Below, piece by piece: positions 8,557 to 17,005 of a DNA stretch of 64,000 nt. Made by a program: the position numbers and the translations under genes. A model generated the notes under the pieces. It was not told the origin of the DNA. It saw only the letters and a program-made list of their open reading frames with translations, and searched no databases. Within the stretch, counting starts at the first letter, position 1, and each line of letters opens with the position of its first letter. Source of the stretch: Chitinophagaceae bacterium (lineage in GTDB: Bacteria; Bacteroidota; Bacteroidia; Chitinophagales; Chitinophagaceae); NCBI GenBank assembly GCA_016713965.1, contig JADJOC010000009.1, positions 1,240,001 through 1,304,000 on the forward strand. The letters are read 5' to 3'.

Positions 8557-8985
8557 CTATAGTTCCGACTGATTGTTTGGTTCCCCCTGGTTGTCGGAAG
8601 CTGCTTGTGACAAGGGTAAGTACTTTTTTCTGATCTCAGTATTAAACAGATCATCTGCAATATCTATAGCCCTATTCAATATCTGTTTTTCTGCTTCCAG
8701 CAACTTGATCTTTTTTTCCAATTGGGATATATACGTTTTTGGGGGAGCTTTCTTTTTCATTGGAGTTTTACTTTTCCAATCCAAAGTTCCGTGTTTTCTT
8801 AACCATTGCAAAACTGTACTTCTTCCTGAACTCCATACTTTTTTTTGGCTCTGCTTATAAGTTAAATAGCCTTTTTCTATTTCATCTACTATTTGCAGTT
8901 TAAAAGACAGGCTATAATCTTTTTGAGTCCGTTTACTGAAGTCTTTTTCCCTAATATTTATCATATAAGTCAACTTTTTTGTCAA
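8557..8985 (-). CDS. IS3-family transposase OrfA
   Basis: This 142-residue protein has an N-terminal helix-turn-helix (YSLSFKLQIVDEIEKGYLTYK, then TVLQWLRKHGTLDW) that recognises the element ends. A C-terminal leucine zipper follows (ISQLEKKIKLLEAEKQIL). The stretch KKVWSSGRS looks like two compensating single-base shifts, since reading one base fewer before it and one more after gives KYGVQGRS as expected for this family. The start lies just inside the right inverted repeat. Confidence 0.85.
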   Translation of the reverse strand: MTKKLTYMINIREKDFSKRTQKDYSLSFKLQIVDEIEKGYLTYKQSQKKVWSSGRSTVLQWLRKHGTLDWKSKTPMKKKAPPKTYISQLEKKIKLLEAEKQILNRAIDIADDLFNTEIRKKYLPLSQAASDNQGEPNNQSEL

Positions 8986-9014
8986 CTTATTCTAGGATCA
9001 TTCAATTTCTGATA

Positions 9015-9047
9015 CAAAAAAGCCGTTATGATTGTAACGGCTTTTTT
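9015..9047 (+). terminator. Strong hairpin terminator, probably that of fabG before the IS arrived
   Basis: AAAAAGCCGTTA and TAACGGCTTTTTT form a long stem with a short loop and a T run on the plus strand. It is symmetrical enough to work in both directions. The only plus-strand gene upstream is fabG, beyond the IS. Confidence 0.8.
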
Positions 9048-9273
9048 ATTTAATATTGCCATACTCTTAAAATAGCCATACACAAAAATATAATAGGGCA
9101 ATTTTAATAGAGTTGATTATGCCTGTGATTTTATTAGTAATTACCAGGATGTTTTTGGCTTACGGGATTAATATTATTGCTGCTGTTTTTAATATGAACG
9201 CTTATCGACTTATAAATTAATAGCCGCCTTCTTTGTTTTCCGGGTGTATATTTATCCCATCAATCAAATAAAA

Positions 9274-9741
9274 ATGCCTGAAATTATTATTGCTACAACT
9301 AATAAAGAATATGAAGCTGCAGCCAAACTATTTAGGGAATACGCTGACTGGCTAAATATCGATTTGTGTTTTCAAAATTTTGAAGAAGAGCTCGTATCCC
9401 TGCAACAAATGTATGCGCCACCTTGTGGCGGTATAGTTTTATATAAAAATGAAAATGATTTTATAGGTTGCGCAGGAATAAGAAAACTAGACCATGAAAT
9501 TTGCGAATTAAAAAGGATGTATGTGCAGCCAGCTTTTCATAAAAAAGAAATTGGCAAAGCTTTATTAAAGGAAGCTATAGCATTGGCTAAAAAACTTAAT
9601 TATAAAAGCATCCGGTTGGATACGCTAAACCATATGCAGGTGGCAATTAGTTTATATAAAAAATTTGGATTTAAAGAAATAGCGCCATACTATCATAATC
9701 CCAATAATACAGCGTTGTTTTTTGAATATTTTATAGAATAG
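9274..9741 (+). CDS. GNAT-family N-acetyltransferase
   Basis: This is a 155-residue acetyltransferase of the GNAT fold using acetyl-CoA. Residues CELKRMYVQPAFHKKEIGKALLKEAI form strand beta-4 and the acetyl-CoA-binding loop (RxxGxG/A variant, here KKEIGK). The C-terminal VAISLYKKFGFKEI motif is standard. I chose ATG 9274 (MPEIIIATT) over the GTG at 9244 because the extra ten residues are not family-like. The substrate is unknown. Its stop abuts the stop of the convergent lipoprotein gene. Confidence 0.85.
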   Translation: MPEIIIATTNKEYEAAAKLFREYADWLNIDLCFQNFEEELVSLQQMYAPPCGGIVLYKNENDFIGCAGIRKLDHEICELKRMYVQPAFHKKEIGKALLKEAIALAKKLNYKSIRLDTLNHMQVAISLYKKFGFKEIAPYYHNPNNTALFFEYFIE

Positions 9742-10221
9742 TTATTCAATTATTTCTGCGTTAATTATTATAGGATAATTTTCAAATTCTTCATTGCTTA
9801 CCCTTCCAGTCATTTTTAATTCTTGTGGATGCTCTGGTTTAATTTGTCCTTTTTTTGTTATAAAAAGAACACGGTCAGGAAACTCCTTATCATTTGTAAA
9901 AAAATAAAACATCAAGTAATCTGATGTTGTAATTCCATTGCTTTCGGCATACCTATGATCAACATTCCTAAAATTTCCTTTAATTACAACAGTTTTGCCT
10001 TTTAATATTTGCTTATGTTTCTTATATAAAGCAGTAAATTCTTCTACAGTATAGGATGGAATATTAGCCGTATCAATTTTTGCTTCCATTTTTTTATTGT
10101 TGCTTACTACGGAATCTGCTTTTGGGAATGGGATATTTGGCGTGCCTTTATTTTTATCATTTCCCGAACAAGAAATTAATGTGAATTGCAGAGCAAAAAA
10201 TAGTAGAGCAAAAATTTTCAT
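9742..10221 (-). CDS. Small lipoprotein, possible OB-fold (tRNA_anti-like) domain
   Basis: This is a 159-residue protein with a lipoprotein signal (MKIFALLFFALQFTLISCSG, lipid Cys18). A charged linker is followed by a beta-rich domain from about residue 60. The pattern GKTVVIKGNFRNVD ... LKMTGRVSNEEFENYPIIINAEIIE resembles OB-fold tRNA_anti-like domains found in small Bacteroidota lipoproteins. That fold call is by pattern only. Function is unknown. Gene stops at 9742, one base from the convergent acetyltransferase. Confidence 0.7.
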   Translation of the reverse strand: MKIFALLFFALQFTLISCSGNDKNKGTPNIPFPKADSVVSNNKKMEAKIDTANIPSYTVEEFTALYKKHKQILKGKTVVIKGNFRNVDHRYAESNGITTSDYLMFYFFTNDKEFPDRVLFITKKGQIKPEHPQELKMTGRVSNEEFENYPIIINAEIIE

Positions 10222-10299
10222 ATTGAAGTTTTAAAAATAACAGATAAAAAACCTTGCCGAATTACATAAGAATAAATGTTAAATATCTTTTTAGGATAA

Positions 10300-10770
10300 T
10301 CAAAAATAAAAAGCCTTTTCTGCAGCAGAAAATTTTTTCCAGCTTTTAATATTTGCGGTTATGGCAAATATGCCGCAGGTAGGCATATTATCAATATTTA
10401 CTTCTTTAACCAGGCTGTTAACAAAATCTGTAACCCCTGGATTATGGCCGAATATAGCTGTAACAGAAAATCTATCATCGATATTTTCTACTGCCTCATA
10501 AAAAGTACCGGATGGTGCATGATATAAGTCATTAATAAAAATTATACCATCTTCACTTTTGTGCAAGGTTTTGCAAAATAGTTGTGCGGTTTGTGTAGTC
10601 CTTTTAGCAGGGCTGCTGATGAATATATCAATACTTATTTTTTTATCTGAAATTTTGCCGGCCATCATTAGTGCATCATTTCTGCCCCTGTCACTTAAAG
10701 CCCGGTCAAAATCTCTTAACCCGTAACCGGCTTCGGCTTTTGCATGGCGTATAATTAAAAGAGTTTTCAT
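10300..10770 (-). CDS. sixA: SixA-type phosphohistidine phosphatase
   Basis: This 156-residue histidine phosphatase begins LLIIRHAKAEAGYGLRDFDRALSDRGRNDA, the RHG catalytic motif with the phosphohistidine nucleophile in RHA. The second His is in IFGHNPGVTDF. Members remove phosphate from HPt domains or small molecules. The protein is short, with no extra domain, and its tail ends AFYF. It is followed upstream by purF on the same strand with a 54-base gap, probably separately promoted. Confidence 0.85.
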   Translation of the reverse strand: MKTLLIIRHAKAEAGYGLRDFDRALSDRGRNDALMMAGKISDKKISIDIFISSPAKRTTQTAQLFCKTLHKSEDGIIFINDLYHAPSGTFYEAVENIDDRFSVTAIFGHNPGVTDFVNSLVKEVNIDNMPTCGIFAITANIKSWKKFSAAEKAFYF

Positions 10771-10824
10771 TTTTAAAGTAAAAACTAATTGTGGGAATTA
10801 CAAAATATAATTGTAATTGTAGAA

Positions 10825-12672
10825 TTAATATCCCCGGACATTTTTACCTTCCATAAAATTCATAAAGGCTTTATTAACTACCCTGTTTCCACCGGGTGTA
10901 GGGTAATTGCCTGTAAAGTACCAATCTCCTAAATTTGTAGGACAGGCCTGGTGCAGGCTTTCTATAGTTTGAAAAATTACATCAACCGGTATGTTTAAAT
11001 CTTTTGGTGTAATCAATTGGGCAATTTTATTAGTAATTTCCTGTAAAGTGAAAGGTTTATAAACTGCCCTCACCACATTTTCGATATGCAACTGGTTATT
11101 GCGTTGTAATGCTTTGCATTTGTTTAATAAATCACTTAATAGTCTTTCTTCCCCTCTTTCTTTTAATAATTCTATAGCAGCTTTAAAAGCAATAAAATCT
11201 CCCAGTTTGCTCATATCAATACCATAGCAATCCGGGTAGCGTATTTGCGGGGCTGATGATACAATAATGATACGCTTTGGTTCCAGGCGGGAAAGCATGC
11301 GTATGATACTTTCTTTTAAAGTAGTTCCCCTTACTATGCTGTCATCAATTACAACTAAAGTATCTTCATTTTTAAGAACAGTACCATAGGTGATATCGTA
11401 CACATGTTCTACCATTTCATTACGGCTGCTATCCTGGGTAATGAATGTCCTTAGCTTTACATCTTTTATTGCAATTTTTTCAATGCGTATTTTTCGGTTA
11501 ACCATTTCCGATAGTTTCTCTTCATCAAAATCTTTGCCCCAGCTTAAAATACGTTCTATCTTAATTTTATTTAAGTAATCTTCAGCACCTTTTAATAATC
11601 CATAAAATGCAATTTCTGCCGTATTAGGGATAAATGAAAAAATAGTTCTTCTCAAGTCATAGTTTATTGCTTTTAAAACAGTATCGCTTAAATGATATCC
11701 CAAAGCATTCCTCTCCCGGTATATTTTTTCATCGCTGCCGCGGCTAAAATAAATACGTTCAAAACTGCAGGCTTTCCTTTCTTTAGGTTCAATAATTTGC
11801 TCAATGTTATATTCTCCGTTATTTTTTACGATCAATGCATGGCCAGGCATCAGTTCCTGCACTTCATTTTCTGCTACATTAAAAGTAGTGCGTATGGCAG
11901 CCCGTTCGCTGGCAGCAACTATCACATCATCATTAATATAATAATAAGAAGGCCGAATACCATGTGCATCTCTCATTACAAAAGCATCACCATTACCTAT
12001 CAGGCCACTAAAATTAAATCCGCCGTCAAAAAGTGGAACAGCTTTTTTTAATACTTTACCAATATCAATATTATCCGGAAAAGCTTCGTCTGCCTTTACT
12101 AAAAAATGGTGTATTATTTCGAGCATGGCAGCCAGGTCGCTTTGGCGCTGCAGGCTTTCCGGGGCAGCATTGATTAAATCAAAAAGCTCTTCGGTGTTTA
12201 CTAAATTAAAATTTCCGGCCAAGGCTAAATTCCTGGCAGGTATTGTATGCTTTTTAATAAAAGGATGGCAAAACTCTACATTATTTTTACCCTGCGTACC
12301 ATAGCGTACATGTCCTAACAAAATTTCTCCTAAAAAATTTAAATGCCCTTTCATCAGCCCCGGATGATTTTTAATGTCAGGCTGGTATTTTTCTATTTCT
12401 TCTATTTCTTTGCCTACCTGGAAAAATATATCTGCAATGGGTTGATTAGCGTTACTGCGTAACCGCTGCATAAATGGGTAGCCCGGCTCGGTATTTAATT
12501 TAACGGCGGCTATACCTGCACCATCCTGTCCACGGTTATGCTGTTTTTCCATTAGCAGGTACAGCTTGTTAAGACCATATAATACAGTCCCGTATTGCTG
12601 CTGGTAATAACTGAAAGATTTTCGAAGGCGGATAAAAGCAAGGCCGCATTCATGTTTAATGTCGTCGCTCAT
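10825..12672 (-). CDS. purF: Amidophosphoribosyltransferase, long Bacteroidota type
   Basis: This 615-residue two-domain enzyme catalyses the first step of purine synthesis, PRPP plus glutamine to phosphoribosylamine. The N-terminal glutamine-amidotransferase (Ntn) domain has Cys9 in HECGLAF, without the short propeptide processing site next to Met that classic PurF shows. It also has QHNRGQDGAGI and GHVRYGTQGKN. The C-terminal phosphoribosyltransferase domain has VVIDDSIVRGTTLKES (about residues 439-454). At 615 residues it exceeds the usual 470-510, a feature of a Bacteroidota subfamily, so whether it fully replaces classic PurF is inferred. A clean promoter lies upstream at 12689-12718. 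Confidence 0.88.
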   Translation of the reverse strand: MSDDIKHECGLAFIRLRKSFSYYQQQYGTVLYGLNKLYLLMEKQHNRGQDGAGIAAVKLNTEPGYPFMQRLRSNANQPIADIFFQVGKEIEEIEKYQPDIKNHPGLMKGHLNFLGEILLGHVRYGTQGKNNVEFCHPFIKKHTIPARNLALAGNFNLVNTEELFDLINAAPESLQRQSDLAAMLEIIHHFLVKADEAFPDNIDIGKVLKKAVPLFDGGFNFSGLIGNGDAFVMRDAHGIRPSYYYINDDVIVAASERAAIRTTFNVAENEVQELMPGHALIVKNNGEYNIEQIIEPKERKACSFERIYFSRGSDEKIYRERNALGYHLSDTVLKAINYDLRRTIFSFIPNTAEIAFYGLLKGAEDYLNKIKIERILSWGKDFDEEKLSEMVNRKIRIEKIAIKDVKLRTFITQDSSRNEMVEHVYDITYGTVLKNEDTLVVIDDSIVRGTTLKESIIRMLSRLEPKRIIIVSSAPQIRYPDCYGIDMSKLGDFIAFKAAIELLKERGEERLLSDLLNKCKALQRNNQLHIENVVRAVYKPFTLQEITNKIAQLITPKDLNIPVDVIFQTIESLHQACPTNLGDWYFTGNYPTPGGNRVVNKAFMNFMEGKNVRGY

Positions 12673-12688
12673 GATAAAGAGTGAATCG

Positions 12689-12718
12689 CAAATTTAATGT
12701 ATTATAAAGCAGTTGCAA
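12689..12718 (-). promoter_or_regulatory. Promoter of purF
   Basis: On the minus strand TTG (12718-12716), exactly 19 bases, then TAAATTTG (12696-12689) match the Bacteroidota consensus TTG-N19-TANNTTTG. The -7 box ends 16 bases before the purF ATG, giving a short leader. Confidence 0.75.
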
Positions 12719-12720
12719 AT

Positions 12721-12746
12721 AAAAACCAGGCAATTGCCTGGTTTTT
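12721..12746. terminator. Perfect 26-bp palindromic terminator
   Basis: AAAAACCAGGCAA followed at once by its reverse complement forms a hairpin with A run on one side and T run on the other. It can therefore act on both strands. It most likely ends the outer-membrane protein gene at 12864 and insulates the purF promoter. Confidence 0.8.
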
Positions 12747-12789
12747 ATTATTATGTTATCAGCATATTATTAATATTGAACTTTAGTGA

Positions 12790-12821
12790 CAGCCTGCCCC
12801 GTCCGAAGGCAGGGTCGCACT
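12790..12821 (-). repeat. Solo end of the 213-216 bp repeat family
   Basis: The sequence CAGCCTGCCCCGTCCGAAGG and the following GTCGCACTT are the reverse complement of the right end of the repeat at 29343-29558, with one mismatch. Only this end is present here. Confidence 0.65.
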
Positions 12822-12863
12822 TCTTATGTTACAATTAACCCAACAGTAATAAAAAAATATTTA

Positions 12864-13583
12864 TTACAGCCCACTCAGGCAAAGCCCCACCTGCAACAAC
12901 CTAGTTTCCGGTGCTACTACATCTTTAAACATATTATTTACCTGGTAACTGCCAAACAAAGTAAAATTGCCATAACCCACTCTTGCTGTTACAGCCATTC
13001 TTGTGGAGTTAAAAAATTTCTTACTGGTTTCTTTTGCAGTAAAAGAATTAAGTGTTTTACCAGTTCTATCCTGTAATGTTTTTCCCTTTGTATGTGCATT
13101 TAAAAGTGTACCCACTTTTCCACCCAAAGCAAATTTTATACTTTTGTTTTCTCTTTGCGGATTAGCAGTAAACCTTAGTTCTATTGGCACTTCCAGGTAA
13201 GCAGTGGTTAACTTATATTTTTTAAACCTGTTTACTGTATCTAACCTGTTAAAAGGAAAATTATTGCCGGTAGCCTTTATATCAAGGCCCATATTTTTAA
13301 AATAAATATTGCTGGTACCTACACCAATTCCAAAAGCTACACTCAGGCTTGGGTTGCTCTTAAAAGGTTTATTCAGCATAACATGTACATTTGCGCCTCT
13401 TGACAATCCCTTTAAATGACTAGTAATGCTATCATTAGATCCTATCCAATGATCACTGGATAGTTGTACCATAAAATGATCACCAGCCCTGTTTACAAGA
13501 TCGGCTTTGCTTTGATTTTTATCTTGGGCTGTTGCAGTAAGGCAATATAAAAATGCAGTAACAATTAATATAATTTTTTTCAT
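12864..13583 (-). CDS. Outer-membrane beta-barrel protein (PorT/OMP_b-brl type)
   Basis: I start this at ATG 13583 (MKKIILIVTAFLYCLTATAQ, a good signal peptide) rather than 51 bases upstream. The 239-residue precursor continues as alternating amphipathic strands (FGIGVGTSNIYFKN, KLTTAYLEVPIELRF, KFALGGKVGTLLNAHTKG, VTARVGYGNFTLFGSYQVN). It ends RLLQVGLCLSGL, with a terminal barrel strand. This is the porin-like OMP_b-brl pattern of Bacteroidota. Cargo or ligand is unknown. Confidence 0.75.
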   Translation of the reverse strand: MKKIILIVTAFLYCLTATAQDKNQSKADLVNRAGDHFMVQLSSDHWIGSNDSITSHLKGLSRGANVHVMLNKPFKSNPSLSVAFGIGVGTSNIYFKNMGLDIKATGNNFPFNRLDTVNRFKKYKLTTAYLEVPIELRFTANPQRENKSIKFALGGKVGTLLNAHTKGKTLQDRTGKTLNSFTAKETSKKFFNSTRMAVTARVGYGNFTLFGSYQVNNMFKDVVAPETRLLQVGLCLSGL

Positions 13584-13670
13584 TTGATTTGTTTTACCAT
13601 CAACAAGTTTGACGTTATCTTTTAAGATGGGCAAAAATAATCGCCATCGGGTTAATGAAAGGTTAAATAC

Positions 13671-13695
13671 AAAAAAATGCCCGACATAATCGGGC
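13671..13695 (-). terminator. Terminator of the tRNA gene
   Basis: GCCCGA and TCGGGC form a stem with a five-base loop. On the minus strand it is followed by seven T. It lies 14 bases beyond the tRNA 3' end. Confidence 0.8.
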
Positions 13696-13708
13696 TGTTT
13701 TTATTTTG

Positions 13709-13782
13709 TGGGCCCACCTGGGCTCGAACCAGGGACCCCCTGATTATGAGTCAGGTGCTCTAACCAGCTGAGCTATAGGCCC
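13709..13782 (-). tRNA. tRNA with CAT anticodon, probably tRNA-Ile2 (lysidine type), possibly tRNA-Met
   Basis: This 74-nt cloverleaf has acceptor GGGCCTA pairing with TGGGCCC, a D-arm AGCTCAGCTGGTTAGAGC, an anticodon stem CTGAC/GTCAG-like with loop CTCATAA, and a T-arm with GGTTCGAGCC. CCA is not encoded (the 3' end is CCCA then CAAA). The anticodon CAT fits Met or TilS-modified Ile2. Acceptor and T-arm resemble bacterial tRNA-Ile(GAT) more than elongator tRNA-Met, so Ile2 is my preference. Confidence 0.9.
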
Positions 13783-14110
13783 TTTCCTGATTGGTTAAAA
13801 TCAAGATTAGGACGGCAAAAATAAGTAAAATATATATTTTAAAACGAATTCTTATAAATTAATTCTAATTAATGGACTTAATTAAAATTATTCCCCTTAT
13901 TATCAATGCCGTCGGGCTTAATCCACCAGGTTACCGATTGTACACAAGGGCCGTTGCCTCTGACTTTCCTTAGATTATTTACATTTATTATTCTTTGAAC
14001 ATTAAATAAGTTTTTATTTTTTTTTAAGCTTTCCAGCCTTATATTTTTTTTCATTTTAATAAGTTTTGGATTAAAGAAAATATTTATTACTAAAATTTAA
14101 TTTAAAAATA
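13783..14110. other. Gene-free stretch between the tRNA and asd
   Basis: These 328 A/T-rich bases carry no coding frame or repeat that I can identify. A short G/C-richer patch near 13905-13965 (GCCGTCGGGCTTAATCCACC) may be a decayed repeat end. The tRNA promoter should lie just above 13782, but I see no clear -7 box. Confidence 0.4.
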
Positions 14111-15103
14111 TCACCCAAGCAACCCTTTTTCCAACAAATACTCAGCAATTTGCACAGCATTGGTGGCAGCTCCTTTACGCAGGTTATCACTTACTATCCA
14201 ACAATTCAATGTATTAGGCTGGGTTTCATCTCTTCTAATCCTACCAACAAAAGTTTCATCTTTTTCATGTGCTGTCAGCGGCATCGGGTAAATAAAATTA
14301 TCGGTATCATCCTGAACAATCACACCTTCAGTTTTAGCAAGAATATTTTTTACATCATACAAGTCAAAATCATTTTCAAATTCAATATTTACGCTTTCGC
14401 TATGCCCGCCCATAGTTGGGATACGTACGCAGGTTGCGGTAACCAAAATACTATCATCATTCATTATTTTCTTGGTTTCATTGGCCATTTTCATTTCTTC
14501 TTTAGTATAGCCATTTTCTAAAAAAACATCAATATGCGGAATGGCATTTAAATCTATAGGATATTTATAAGCCATTTCTCCTTTAATCCCATTTCTTTCA
14601 TTCATCAACTGCTCTACAGCTTTTACCCCCGTTCCTGTTACGCTTTGGTAAGTAGATACAACTACTCTTTTTATCTTGTATTGATCATGCAAAGGTTTTA
14701 ATACCACTACCATTTGGATAGTGGAACAATTAGGATTAGCAATTATTTTATCATTTTCAGTAATAACATATGCATTTACTTCATGCACTACAAGTTTCTT
14801 TGCCGGGTCCATTCTCCAGGCCGAGGAATTGTCTATTACAGTAATGCCGGCTTCTGCAAATTTTGGCGCCATCGCTAAAGAAGTACTTCCTCCTGCAGAA
14901 AAAAGGGCAACATCAGGCTTTGCTGCAATGCAGTCATCAGCACTGATAATAGTATATTTTTTATTCTTAAACTCTACATGCTTACCAATGGATTTCTCCG
15001 AAGCCACCGGTATTAATTCAGTTACAGGAAAATCTCTTTCTGCCAATACCTGCAACATTTTTTTGCCTACAAGTCCTGTGGCGCCTATTACCGCTACTTT
15101 CAT
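14111..15103 (-). CDS. asd: Aspartate-semialdehyde dehydrogenase
   Basis: This 330-residue enzyme of the lysine/threonine/methionine and diaminopimelate branch converts aspartyl phosphate to the semialdehyde with NADPH. The N-terminal GATGLVGKKML binds the cofactor. The acyl-enzyme Cys126 lies in NPNCSTIQM. The catalytic His233 is in IPTMGGHSESV, and TYQSVTGTG is also standard. The frame is intact with the usual length, and the start is well supported. No aspartokinase or dap gene is adjacent. Confidence 0.94.
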   Translation of the reverse strand: MKVAVIGATGLVGKKMLQVLAERDFPVTELIPVASEKSIGKHVEFKNKKYTIISADDCIAAKPDVALFSAGGSTSLAMAPKFAEAGITVIDNSSAWRMDPAKKLVVHEVNAYVITENDKIIANPNCSTIQMVVVLKPLHDQYKIKRVVVSTYQSVTGTGVKAVEQLMNERNGIKGEMAYKYPIDLNAIPHIDVFLENGYTKEEMKMANETKKIMNDDSILVTATCVRIPTMGGHSESVNIEFENDFDLYDVKNILAKTEGVIVQDDTDNFIYPMPLTAHEKDETFVGRIRRDETQPNTLNCWIVSDNLRKGAATNAVQIAEYLLEKGLLG

Positions 15104-15271
15104 TTTAATATTTTTTATAAGAACTCTTTTTCGAGAAAGTTATTTTAATAATCACTATAATTTTTACCAGGGGGTATCTTTAGTTGTTTCGGTTTACCTT
15201 ATTCTAGTAAAAATAATAACAATAGGCAATTCAAGCCAAATTATTTATTTTTATGAATTAACTCTAATTAC

Positions 15272-16995
15272 ATGCTTAAAAACTGCTTATTTTTTTTCCT
15301 TTTCACTATCTTAATTAGTAATAAGTTAAATGCCCAGGCCAATCAATATGATGTAGTAATTGATGAAATAATGGCTGACCCGACCCCGCAAATAGGGTTG
15401 CCTACCAATGAATGGATTGAAATAAGAAATACTTCGCAACAAACATTTAATTTAAAAGGATGGCGTATTGGTGATGAATCAGGTCAAAGTGGTGCAATGC
15501 CCAGCTATGATTTGGAACCAGACAGCGTAGTAATTATTTGTACAGGAAGCGCCGTGGCGGCAATGAAAGATTTTGGGAAGACTATTTCGGTAACCAGCTT
15601 TCCTTCCATGGATAATACCGGGGATGTTATTTATTTAAAATCCCTCGAAAATAAAATAATACATGCGGTACATTATTCAGATACCTGGTATCAAAACGAA
15701 TTGAAAAAAGATGGCGGCTGGAGCCTGGAGATGATTGATATAAAAAATCCATGTTCAGGCTTTTCCAACTGGAAAGCCAGTACAGATTTAAGCGGCGGAA
15801 CGCCAGGTAAAAAAAACTCGGTGGATGCTGTAAATAATGATGATGTTGCCCCAAAGCTGCTTAGGGCTTATGCTTCAGATGACACAAACATCACTTTATT
15901 TTTTAATGAGCCTGTTGATAGTTTGAAAGGAGCTACAATAAATAATTATAGTATTACCAATGGTATTGGTACACCTGTAAGCGCTGTTGCAGTAGCGCCT
16001 GTATTTGATAAGGTAAATCTTAAATTATCAGTGCCATTATTACCTAATACAGTATACACCATTACGGCAACCGGAATTGCAGATTGTGCGAATAATAATA
16101 TAAATAATTCAGATAATACAGCCAGAACCGGATTAAGCGTTATAGCTGACAGCCTGGACATAGTTATTAATGAAATACTGTTTAATGCTACACCAACAGG
16201 GACTGATTATGTGGAAATCTACAACAGGAGCAATAAAATAATAGACTTAAAACAGCTTTTTTTAGCCAACAGAAATAGCAATGGAGAGATTGCCGGCATT
16301 GTGCCATTCAGTGAAGAAAATCACTTACTGTTTCCCGGAGACTATTTAGTTGCAACAGAAAATCCTGCTATGGTGAAAACCCAATTTATAGCAAAAGCAC
16401 CAGAAGTTTTGTAACTGTTTCAAACATGCCGTCTTACAGTGATGATAAAGGAAATGTAATAATATTAAATGGCCAGGGAGAAATTACTGACGAAGTAAAA
16501 TATGATGAAAAATGGCATTTTAAATTGATTGATAACCGTGAAGGTGTGGCATTGGAAAGAATAGATTTTAATGCCCCTACACAGGATCAGCAAAACTGGC
16601 ATTCTGCTGCTACCAGTGTTGGTTATGGCACGCCTACTTATAAAAACTCTCAATATAGAATTAATGACGGTGTGCAGGGAGAAGTTACCACGGCTCCTGA
16701 AATTGTATCGCCGGATAATGATGGCACAGATGATTTTGCAACCATCAATTATAATTTTCCGGAACCGGGGTATGTTGCCAATGTTACTATATTCGATGCT
16801 TCGGGTAGGCCTGTACGTTATTTGCAAAGAAATGCGCTGGCAGCTGTAAAAGGATATTTTCGCTGGGATGGATTAGGCGAAAAAAATCAAAAGCTTGCTG
16901 TGGGGATTTATATTATTTACACAGAAGTATTTAACCTTAGTGGAAAGAAGAAGCAATTTAAAAACACCATTGTTTTAGCCAGAAGAAATAATTAA
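15272..16995 (+). CDS. Secreted lamin-tail-domain protein, one frame break
   Basis: A signal peptide (MLKNCLFFFLFTILISNKLNAQ) precedes a lamin-tail domain (YDVVIDEIMADPTP ... NEWIEIRNTS ... LKGWRIGD). An Ig-like SbsA/Big_5-type domain follows (ITLFFNEPVDSLKGATI), then a second lamin-tail domain (IVINEILFNATPTGTDYVEIYNRS). The end is a FlgD-like sheet (VTIFDASGRPVRYLQ ... FRWDGLGEKNQKLAVGIYIIY) as in Bacteroidota surface proteins. The frame stops at 16414. Adding one A at 16404-16405 gives APESFVTVSNMPSYSDD and 574 residues (1,724 + 1 bases). It is probably cell-surface or secreted with unknown ligand. It ends 11 bases before the S9 peptidase gene, so the two may be co-transcribed. Confidence 0.85.
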
Positions 16996-17005
16996 ACTAT
17001 CCATA

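Larger units (their letters stand above)
7693..9004 (-). mobile_element. IS3-family insertion sequence (about 1.3 kb)
   Basis: The element is bounded by inverted repeats of 24 bp with three mismatches, TGAAT-N2-TCCTA-N-AATAAGTTGAC. The left copy is at 7693-7716 and the right copy, inverted, at 8981-9004, giving TG...CA ends. It carries two minus-strand genes, orfA (8557-8985) and orfB (7741-8548), in the usual IS3 layout. I see no convincing direct target repeat, since the flanks are TATAAC and ATTTCT. This suggests an old insertion or later change. Confidence 0.85.

Noticed and set aside
7690..9010. Direct target repeat around the first IS3 element
   Set aside because: Several end choices were tried; the flanks TATAAC and ATTTCT give no convincing match.
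13709..13782. Calling the tRNA as elongator Met with certainty
   Set aside because: The CAT anticodon is shared with Ile2, and the acceptor and T-arms look more like tRNA-Ile.
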